Assembly: GCA_965279655.1 (NCBI GenBank)
Contig: OZ257255.1
Coordinates: forward strand, 1,922,001-1,986,000
DNA from: SCTM01 sp965279655
GTDB lineage: Bacteria; Pseudomonadota; Alphaproteobacteria; Rhodospirillales; Rhodospirillaceae
Direction of reading: 5' to 3'
Length of the DNA stretch: 64,000 bases
Shown: positions 16,365-23,227 of the stretch, piece by piece
Layout: the number at the start of each line of letters is the position of its first letter
Numbering within the stretch: the first letter of the stretch is position 1
Program-made: the position numbers and the translations under genes
The notes under the pieces: generated by a model
Databases searched by the model: none
What the model was told of the DNA's origin: nothing
The model's input: the letters and a program-made list of their open reading frames with translations, nothing else

Positions 16365-18060
16365 GTGCCAAATCCGATATGCTGTGGTGGGCAGCCGCCT
16401 GTTTGGCGGCGATAAAGCCAAAGACCAGAGCCGGACCAATGCTGGCGCCGGCCCCGGGGTACCGCTTTCCAAAGGGTGTCGCAGATGAGTTTCCGGTCGC
16501 GTAAAGGCCCGCGACGGGACTGCCGTCAGCACGCAGCACCCGCGCATGCTCGTCGGTCAGCAACCCCCCGCAAGTCCCGACATCTCCTGGAAATATTTTT
16601 ACAGCATAGAACGGTGGAGTATCGATCGGACCGAGGGCGGGGTTTGGATGCACTGATGGATCACCCATGAACCTGTTGTGATGGTTGAGGCCCCGGTGAA
16701 ACTCGGCGTCTCGCCCATCAGCTGCGAAGCGATTGAACTGCGCGACAGTTTCCTGCAATACATTCGCATCGATGCCGCATTGTCCGGCAAGATCTGCAAT
16801 CGTTTTTCCGCGCTTAAGATAGTCCGCTCGCACCCAGTCAGCGATGGGCTGGCGTCCTTGCGCATACCCTCCCCACCGGTACCGCTTAAGAAAACGACCA
16901 TCCATCACACACCAGCTTGGAATTGCGGGTGCGGCCTGGTGACGTTCGTACATGGCCTGGCCAATGACGACGTAGGACGCAGATTCATTGACGTACCTGC
17001 GGCCAGTACCATCGACCAGAATGCAGTGTGGCCGCGACATCTCGCCGCCATGCAAAGCGAGCCGGCCGCTGGGCAGGACGGACGTCGGCATCCAGACTGC
17101 CTGATCCATGAGCGCAAGCTGACCGCCGGCAGAGACGCCGGCGAGTATCATATCGCCATTATCATATTGGTTTGTGTGGGTCCACGTCGTTCCCGACGGA
17201 GTAGGCTGGTATTCTTCCCGGAGCGCCCTGTTGCGGGAAAAGCCTCCTGCCGCAAGCAGGACACCGGCGCTCGCGCCGATATTAAGACTGCCTTGGCTGC
17301 CCTTTATCGCGACGCCAACGACGCGATGATCCTGCTGGATAAGTCCAGTTATGCTGCAGTCGGTTAGAATCGAGATTTGGCAATCGAGCGCCAGCTTTAG
17401 CAGGCGCCCTTGCAACGCTAGGCCAAGCCCGACATATCGTCTCCCAAACCAGTTCGCAAACAGGCGCAACCCAACGCGCGCCATGTATCGCAAACTCTTT
17501 AGGTTCCTCCCGCCCAGGCCGGCGTGCACGGCTTCGTGGCCAAGTACCGGGATATTCACCGGATGCTGCAGGATCTTGTCCTGCCAGTCCTTGAGAGTGG
17601 AAAGATCAAAGACGTCGGCGCATATCGACCGACCGCGGGGAAGCCCGCCTGGCATTTCCCCCTCATGGTAACATGACCAGCCTTCCCCGTGAACGAACCG
17701 CATTCCCAGACTTTCTAGGAACGTGATCATTTTCGGTCCGTGCTCCAAAAACGCCATGCGGCGTTCTTGGGACGCGGCGGTCCCTGCATCCCCGCAGCAA
17801 GCGTCGAGATAGCTCTTTGCGAGAGCCAGACTATCCGTCACACCGCGCCGCAACAGCACTGGACTATTGGGAATCCAAAGCATCCCCCCCGAAAGTGCTG
17901 TCGTACCGCCGACGACACTTGCTTTCTCGATGATGAGAGTGCGTTTGCCGGCAGCATGGGCCGTCAGTGCTGCGCAAATGCCGCCCCCGCTGCTGCCAAC
18001 AACGACAAAATCGTAAATCTCGGAGAATTTCACCGGATGGAATTCCCCAGAATGCTGCAA
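16354..18060 (-). CDS. FAD-dependent 3-ketosteroid dehydrogenase-like flavoprotein
   Basis: A 568-residue FAD enzyme of the fumarate reductase/3-oxosteroid 1-dehydrogenase family. The Rossmann start is DFVVVGSSGGGICAALTAH (residues about 17-35), and the C-terminal FAD segment is GLYATGNSSATPFGKRYPGAG followed by GPALVFGFIAA. Length (about 560) and the GTTALSGGMLWIPNSP segment match KstD-like enzymes, which desaturate the ring next to a ketone. No signal peptide. It lies three bases after a cytochrome c gene, an unusual neighbour that hints at electron transfer, though the cytochrome is exported. A steroid substrate is not proven. Confidence 0.8.
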   Translation of the reverse strand: MQHSGEFHPVKFSEIYDFVVVGSSGGGICAALTAHAAGKRTLIIEKASVVGGTTALSGGMLWIPNSPVLLRRGVTDSLALAKSYLDACCGDAGTAASQERRMAFLEHGPKMITFLESLGMRFVHGEGWSCYHEGEMPGGLPRGRSICADVFDLSTLKDWQDKILQHPVNIPVLGHEAVHAGLGGRNLKSLRYMARVGLRLFANWFGRRYVGLGLALQGRLLKLALDCQISILTDCSITGLIQQDHRVVGVAIKGSQGSLNIGASAGVLLAAGGFSRNRALREEYQPTPSGTTWTHTNQYDNGDMILAGVSAGGQLALMDQAVWMPTSVLPSGRLALHGGEMSRPHCILVDGTGRRYVNESASYVVIGQAMYERHQAAPAIPSWCVMDGRFLKRYRWGGYAQGRQPIADWVRADYLKRGKTIADLAGQCGIDANVLQETVAQFNRFAADGRDAEFHRGLNHHNRFMGDPSVHPNPALGPIDTPPFYAVKIFPGDVGTCGGLLTDEHARVLRADGSPVAGLYATGNSSATPFGKRYPGAGASIGPALVFGFIAAKQAAAHHSISDLAHGT

Positions 18061-18063
18061 CGC

Positions 18064-18417
18064 TCAGCGTTTGCGCAGCAAAGGGATATCATCCGCAAGG
18101 CGAGGCAACTTGATGGTCTGCAAATAGGCGTAGATATCAGCGAGCTCACGATCACTCAGCTGGCTGGCGCGATAGGCCGGCATATCAGCCCTTGGGTTAC
18201 GTACCTGCATGACGAAAGCATCCCACGGGAACCCGTTATTTGCTTGAATTGCGGGTCCGGCGGCGCCACCGCCCTCACCACGGGTACCATGACACGTATA
18301 GCAGCCGTATTGAGTATAAGAAGCCATGCCCCGCTTGGCATCGGCATGCGGTTTGTCCTTCGCGAACGCGCTTACTGCCGCGAGCGCAATCCCTACACTT
18401 ACCAATATGCCCTTCAT
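18064..18417 (-). CDS. Periplasmic c-type cytochrome
   Basis: A 117-residue class I cytochrome c with a signal peptide (MKGILVSVGIALAAVSAFA). The heme motif is C39-YT-C42-H43, and Met79 (RADMPAYRASQLSDRELADIYAYL) is the likely axial ligand. It accepts electrons in the periplasm and passes them to an oxidase. Between the ThDP enzyme gene (17 bases upstream) and the KstD-like gene (3 bases downstream), it is surely cotranscribed with them. It resembles the small cytochrome subunits that serve periplasmic molybdo- or flavo-dehydrogenases. Confidence 0.9.
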   Translation of the reverse strand: MKGILVSVGIALAAVSAFAKDKPHADAKRGMASYTQYGCYTCHGTRGEGGGAAGPAIQANNGFPWDAFVMQVRNPRADMPAYRASQLSDRELADIYAYLQTIKLPRLADDIPLLRKR

Positions 18418-18434
18418 GTCTTTTCCCCGCCGCT

Positions 18435-20327
18435 TCAGCGGCCCTGAGTGATGACGTCAACAAGCGCCGGCTCGCCGCGTTTCACCACAGCGAGCGCGCG
18501 CTTGATCGCCGGACCGACCGCGTTGGGGTCCGAAATCGGTCCCTCTGCCCAAACGCCCATTGATTTTGCAAGCGCGGCGTAATCGATATTGGGGTTTTCA
18601 ATTGCGTTGCCGATCTTTGCAGTGTCCATAGGACGCCCATAGAGACCCGCCATGCGCTGGATATGCATAATCTCCTGGTGATAACAGCGGTTGTTATGCA
18701 TCACCGTAAGGAGGGGGATGTGGTGATGTGCTGCGGTCCATAGGATGCCCGGCGCGTACATCAAGTCGCCATCGGATTGGAAATTGACGGTAATGATCCC
18801 CTTGTCGCGGTTTGCGAGAGCTGCTCCCACGGAGTGCGGTGCGCCGCATCCCACGCCAGCGCCGCCGCTAAAGCCGACATAGTTGTAGTGTTCCGGCGCA
18901 TCCCAGAGACGGCGAGTCCAGCCAGACTGTTCTTGGAAACCGAGACACCATTTTTCATTGCGGATCGCATCCCACAGCTCCATTGCCACGCGCGCGGTAG
19001 AAACGGGACTGGAATCCCAGCCCACTGCCGCAGCTTCCCGTGCGCGCGTCTTCATCTGACGGTACGCCGCTTCTAGCTTCGGCCGCCTTGCTTCAATGGC
19101 AGAACGATGGCTGTCAGTAGCGGCCACCTTGATGGCCTCAGTAAGCGGCGGCAGTGAAGCCTCGACGTCGCCGGAAATGGAAAGATTCGCCGGCATATAG
19201 CGCTGGAAGTCCTGATAGTTGGCTTTGATTAGCCCGTCTGCGACAGAGATCGAGATGATCTTGGCATCGACCTTGCCAAGGTACGCATGCTCGTATGCAG
19301 GATCGCTCATCGCATTGAATTGGCCCCATTGGTCGCCAACCTCCAGCAGGAGCACGACGTCCGCATTGCGAACGAGAGACCTGCGGTCATCGCTGCGCGA
19401 CAGATAGTGCGTATTCGGGAAGTTAGTCCGGCCGCCAAGGTCAATGACCGGGCATCCGACAGCGTCCGCGAGATCAACCAGATACTTCATTCCCGCAGGA
19501 GTCCTGGCCGCGCGATCGGCGATGATCAGCGGATTTGCCGCGCCCAGTAGAAGAGCAGCTGCCTCGCGCAGCGCAGAAATATCCGCCTGAGGCGGGACCG
19601 CATGATCCGGACCTTTAACCCGAAGTCGGCTCTCGTTGGTGATGGGCAGCTCTTGAAGTCCTGCATCCAGGGACAGAACGACTGGCGCCATCGGCGCAGA
19701 AACCGCTAATCGATAAGCACGCGACAACGATTCCGAGAAATGCTGGAGGGAACCGGGTTGATCGTCCCACTTCGTGAAATCGCGCACTAAGGCCGCAGGG
19801 TCTTGCGCTGCATGAACCCACTCTACGAAGCCGCGGCGGCGGTTTCCGTCGAGTGGATTTCCGATAAACAGCAAAATGGGTACGCGGTCGCACCATGCGT
19901 TGTAGACCGCCATCGCCGCGTGCTGCAGCCCAACCGTTGAGTGGGCCATCACCGCCATCGGCTTGCCGGCCGCCTTGGCATATCCGTGGGCAATTGCGAC
20001 TGAGGTTTCTTCATGCAAGCAAGTAATCAATTCCGGCTTTTTATTTCCACCATAGTTCACGATGGATTCATGCAAGCCCCGGAAGCTTGATCCCGGATTT
20101 GCGGCGATGAAATCGATATCCAGTTGCTTGATACAATCGAGCATGAAGTCTGCGCCAGGCCTTTTGACGACCGGCGCTTCTTCGACTGCTGCTTCCGACG
20201 CGGACGCCGATACTGGTGGCGCGGGTGCCGCAGCCGCCGCTGCCTCGGCAGCACCAAGTCCCGCTGCTGCACCCGCAAGTGCGGCAGCCTGCTTCACAAA
20301 ATTTCGTCGTCCCCACTTGTCCGTCAT
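18435..20327 (-). CDS. Thiamine diphosphate-dependent enzyme with Tat signal
   Basis: A 630-residue member of the acetolactate synthase/benzoylformate decarboxylase family. Order: Tat leader (WGRRNFVKQAAALAGAAAG, then an Ala-rich stretch to about residue 45), PYR domain with the activating Glu region CLHEETSVA (about 103-111), central domain, and PP domain with the ThDP-Mg site SDGD (518-521) and HNN (544-546). It would decarboxylate or ligate a 2-oxo acid. A Tat leader on a ThDP enzyme is uncommon and would mean folding with cofactor before export. The operon pairs it with an amidohydrolase, cytochrome c, a flavoprotein and an MFS transporter. Confidence 0.82.
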   Translation of the reverse strand: MTDKWGRRNFVKQAAALAGAAAGLGAAEAAAAAAPAPPVSASASEAAVEEAPVVKRPGADFMLDCIKQLDIDFIAANPGSSFRGLHESIVNYGGNKKPELITCLHEETSVAIAHGYAKAAGKPMAVMAHSTVGLQHAAMAVYNAWCDRVPILLFIGNPLDGNRRRGFVEWVHAAQDPAALVRDFTKWDDQPGSLQHFSESLSRAYRLAVSAPMAPVVLSLDAGLQELPITNESRLRVKGPDHAVPPQADISALREAAALLLGAANPLIIADRAARTPAGMKYLVDLADAVGCPVIDLGGRTNFPNTHYLSRSDDRRSLVRNADVVLLLEVGDQWGQFNAMSDPAYEHAYLGKVDAKIISISVADGLIKANYQDFQRYMPANLSISGDVEASLPPLTEAIKVAATDSHRSAIEARRPKLEAAYRQMKTRAREAAAVGWDSSPVSTARVAMELWDAIRNEKWCLGFQEQSGWTRRLWDAPEHYNYVGFSGGAGVGCGAPHSVGAALANRDKGIITVNFQSDGDLMYAPGILWTAAHHHIPLLTVMHNNRCYHQEIMHIQRMAGLYGRPMDTAKIGNAIENPNIDYAALAKSMGVWAEGPISDPNAVGPAIKRALAVVKRGEPALVDVITQGR

Positions 20328-20438
20328 GATTGCTCTCGCTTCCAGCCTTGCAGTGGCAAGGCAACTACTTCCGCCAATCCGATATGCTCACTCAGGCGTA
20401 CGTCTACTCTTCGGCACATACAGCAAGCCGACGATGAG

Positions 20439-21914
20439 CTACGCCGCCTTACGCTTTGATGCCACGAGCTTCGCGACGTCACCTTCAACGATCGTTCCCT
20501 TGAAGAATCCCGGATTTACGCCCACATGCATAAGCGCCATGTTGGTGAAGGTAAGATCGCGGAAATCATCCTCAGTGATGATCTCGTTTTTTACCAACTG
20601 ATGAGCATTGGCGACGCAGTCCCTCATATCGCCCACGCGGAAGTGGCCGATTCCAGAACCGAAAACTGCTTTGAGCCGGGCACCAAATGGATTGACCTTG
20701 GTATTAAAAGCCCAGGCATTCATCGGATCCGATCCGGCACACCCAAAATGGAAATTGGGGACGAAGAGATCACGAATATCTTCCGGCTTTCCGATGCCGG
20801 CGGCTTTCCACTCGTCAATCTTCGCGGGATCCTCCCGGTTCACAAATGTCGGATGATCAAAAGCCTGACCCAATCCCTTGAGCACCTGCTCAGACCCATA
20901 GTCTCGCAGATATTTTAGATAGCCCTCACGGTCGTAGTTGTCCGGACTGACTCGTTCCAGACCATCGACATTACGGCTTTGCCAGTGGACCAAGAGCTCG
21001 GACAGGAGGTTACATGCCCAGCCCACACCACATTCTAAGAAGGCGACGTTGAGGGTTGGAAAGCGGCGCATGACACCGCCCATAATTAGCGCCTTCGCAA
21101 GCATCTCCTGGGACGCTGCGGCGTGTCCGACATGATTGTAGGTGAAGTTGGAGATCGACGTCCGGCTGCCCCAGCCCATTCCTTGGCCATGGAATGTGGG
21201 CACAACACCTAGCTCAATGCACTTAGCCCAGACAGGATCGTAATTGTATGCGCTATCCACGCAGAAATTATCGATCCATCGCGAATGTGGATTCGAAGCA
21301 CTATCCGTCTTGGCCGAAGCAGGAACTGGACGTGTCACGTAGTTGCCCAGCATCACCGTCTTGAGACCCAGCGTTTTCACCGCAAATTCTAGTTCTTCGA
21401 CCGCCTCATCAGGCGTGTGCATTGGAATCACGGCGGCGGGTGTCATCCGCGAAGAAAACGGCCGGAATACGTCCGCATGATACATGTTGACCGCGCGGCA
21501 AGCCGCGCGACGCAACTCATCATTGTTCCAAAGGGGGAAAAACAGCGCCATGCTGGGATAGATAACTGAGAAGTCCATCCCCAATTCATCCATCCGCTCA
21601 TTGAGAAGACGGGGGAGCGTGGCCGTCGCGCGGTCCCGCGTATTTTTCGTTGGAATGCCCCACCAAATGGGACGCATCACGCGCCTGTCGCGACGGTCTT
21701 CCCAGGTTAGGCGGTACCACTCGTTGCCCATCGTATTTTCGAACGCGTTGTTATACACGTCGACTATCTTTGGTCCGCCCACCTTCGCCAGGTAGTCTAA
21801 CAATGCTGGCATAAATTCAATTGTATGAGCATCCGCATCAAGGACTGGATGCTTAAGACGCGCGCGAACCGTAGATGATGGAGATTCTCCGGCCTTCGTA
21901 GCCCGTACGTTCAA
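20439..21914 (-). CDS. Amidohydrolase family (ACMSD/decarboxylase-like) metalloenzyme
   Basis: A 491-residue TIM-barrel enzyme of the amidohydrolase-2 group. The N-terminal metal motif is DADAHTIE (Asp26, Asp28, His30, Glu33); further likely ligands lie in PTFHGQGMGWG, FLECGVGWACNL and GSDPMNAW. Related enzymes include ACMSD, resorcylate and hydroxybenzoate decarboxylases and hydrolases of ring-cleavage products. No signal peptide. It is the first gene of the operon that continues with the ThDP enzyme (111-base gap). Site d of the island motif lies 76 bases upstream of its ATG. Confidence 0.82.
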   Translation of the reverse strand: MNVRATKAGESPSSTVRARLKHPVLDADAHTIEFMPALLDYLAKVGGPKIVDVYNNAFENTMGNEWYRLTWEDRRDRRVMRPIWWGIPTKNTRDRATATLPRLLNERMDELGMDFSVIYPSMALFFPLWNNDELRRAACRAVNMYHADVFRPFSSRMTPAAVIPMHTPDEAVEELEFAVKTLGLKTVMLGNYVTRPVPASAKTDSASNPHSRWIDNFCVDSAYNYDPVWAKCIELGVVPTFHGQGMGWGSRTSISNFTYNHVGHAAASQEMLAKALIMGGVMRRFPTLNVAFLECGVGWACNLLSELLVHWQSRNVDGLERVSPDNYDREGYLKYLRDYGSEQVLKGLGQAFDHPTFVNREDPAKIDEWKAAGIGKPEDIRDLFVPNFHFGCAGSDPMNAWAFNTKVNPFGARLKAVFGSGIGHFRVGDMRDCVANAHQLVKNEIITEDDFRDLTFTNMALMHVGVNPGFFKGTIVEGDVAKLVASKRKAA

Positions 21915-21989
21915 AGCAAATACTCCATCCCCAACGCCGACGAGACAAATTCCGGCGCTTAGTGAGACAAGGCCGCCATCGTCAGACTG

Positions 21990-22012
21990 TCCAATATGGT
22001 TTTGCTATTAGA
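21990..22012 (-). promoter_or_regulatory. Island motif, site d (best palindrome)
   Basis: TCCAATA-N9-TATTAGA: the two seven-base halves are complementary at six positions. It ends 76 bases upstream of the amidohydrolase start codon. It shares TCCAATAYGGTTTTG with site e upstream of the sigma factor gene. Confidence 0.5.
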
Positions 22013-22077
22013 TGCCGCAAAGTCCGTATTACCAGCGGACACTCGTTTGTGCCTGTGCCGCAGCATCTTCTGTGGCA

Positions 22078-23007
22078 TCAGGTGATCAGAAATCCGCCGT
22101 CCAAGACCACAGATTGTCCGGTCATGTATCGCCCGGCAGGAGATACCAGGTACAGAACCGCGGCAGCGATATCGGTTAGATCTCCATAGCCAAGCAAGCG
22201 CCGTCCGACACCTTCGCGCAACGGGCCCGTCCGAACCCTGCCCGAGCGCTCTGCCGCCGCAGTCGCTGGGTGTGTTGTCGCCTTTGCTTTGATTGCACCG
22301 GCCAAAATCGTATTCGCCAGGATCCCGCTTTTTGCATAGTCGAGGGCAACGTCCCGGGTGAGTGCGGTGACGCCGGCCCGCGCAGCGGCGTAGGAACCGT
22401 TCCCGTTCAACACTGGGTGCAGAACTCCCATCGTACTAATGTTGACAATACGGCCGCCGCGGCCCGTCCCTAACATTGCCCTTACGCCTTCGCGCATGCA
22501 GAGAAAGGTTGACCGCAAATTCAGAGACTGAGTCTCATCCCACTGCCGGGCAGTCGTTTCCAAAAGCGGTTGATTGAGCAGCATCGCTGGGCAGTTGACG
22601 AGAATGTCGACGCCTCCGAAGGCCTTCTCTGCTTTCAGAAATGCTCTATCGACCGCATCCTCGTTCTCTACGTTCGCGTCAATGAACTGCGCCTGACCGC
22701 CCTCGGCGACGATATCGTCTATGGCAGCCTGGCCTCGCTTTACATCCCGATCGATGATGACGATGGATGCGCCCGCGGAAGCCAACAGCAGTCCAATTTC
22801 ACGACTTCCAGTTCCGCCCGCGTCGGCGATTACTGCTATCTTGCCGTGGAGGCTGAACAATCCCCGCAAGCTAAGCGGCAAGGGCGGCAATTGCACATCG
22901 TCCTGGCTAGGACGAAGAGCACCTGAAACATCACGGGTTTCAGCAATCGCTAGTAGACTTGCTGAGCGCTTCAGAAACTGCCGCCGGTCTGCAGGGTGGT
23001 TTGCCAT
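22078..23007 (-). CDS. Short-chain dehydrogenase/reductase with altered catalytic site
   Basis: A 309-residue SDR. The nucleotide-binding turn reads DAGGTGSREIG, the catalytic Ser is Ser191 (VNISTMG), and the catalytic Tyr is Tyr206 in YAAAR; the expected YxxxK lysine is Arg210. The C-terminal YMTGQSVVLDGG is typical of the family. The N-terminus adds about 50 residues with an RRQFLKRSASLLA motif resembling a Tat signal, though the hydrophobic part is short. ATG 23007 is chosen because GGAGAGG precedes it; GTG 23019 is the longer alternative. A terminator-like hairpin lies 23 bases upstream of the start. Activity may be reduced or altered by the Lys-to-Arg change. Confidence 0.82.
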   Translation of the reverse strand: MANHPADRRQFLKRSASLLAIAETRDVSGALRPSQDDVQLPPLPLSLRGLFSLHGKIAVIADAGGTGSREIGLLLASAGASIVIIDRDVKRGQAAIDDIVAEGGQAQFIDANVENEDAVDRAFLKAEKAFGGVDILVNCPAMLLNQPLLETTARQWDETQSLNLRSTFLCMREGVRAMLGTGRGGRIVNISTMGVLHPVLNGNGSYAAARAGVTALTRDVALDYAKSGILANTILAGAIKAKATTHPATAAAERSGRVRTGPLREGVGRRLLGYGDLTDIAAAVLYLVSPAGRYMTGQSVVLDGGFLIT

Positions 23008-23029
23008 ATGCCTCTCCACAACAAGAAAT

Positions 23030-23062
23030 GAAAAAGGGCCCGCACTTTAGGGAGCGGGCCCT
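23030..23062 (-). terminator. Intrinsic terminator just upstream of the SDR ribosome site
   Basis: On the minus strand AGGGCCCGC (23062-23054) pairs with GCGGGCCCT (23043-23035) around a 10-base loop, and five T follow. This is a textbook Rho-independent terminator. It ends less than 25 bases before the SDR start codon, leaving no room for a promoter after it, so it may be an attenuator for SDR expression. Confidence 0.65.
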
Positions 23063-23122
23063 CAGACTGCACTTCGACCTTAAGACCGTTATTCGGCACG
23101 CATTCCACCAATTGGTAGAGCT

Positions 23123-23140
23123 TGACGAGAAACTTCGTCA
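23123..23140 (-). other. Small hairpin in the SDR leader
   Basis: TGACGA-gaaact-TCGTCA is a perfect six-base-pair stem in the region between the TonB receptor terminator and the SDR attenuator-like terminator. It may be part of a structured leader. Confidence 0.35.
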
Positions 23141-23187
23141 GACTGCGCGGAACTTGCCATCCGTCGTTAGACCTTGCACGCAAGGTT

Positions 23188-23211
23188 GAGCCCACTCCGA
23201 GGAGTGGGCTC
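23188..23211 (-). terminator. Stem-loop after the STN-TonB receptor gene
   Basis: GAGCCCACTC (23188-23197) pairs perfectly with GAGTGGGCTC (23202-23211) around a four-base loop, 17 bases after the receptor stop codon. The T run is missing, but position and stem strength suggest transcription termination or mRNA end protection. Confidence 0.6.
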
Positions 23212-23227
23212 ATATACCAAGGCGTAT

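Noticed and set aside
16354..18060. A proven 3-ketosteroid dehydrogenase and thus a steroid degradation island
   Set aside because: Similarity is to the family only; no kshAB, hsaC or other diagnostic steroid genes are in the window.
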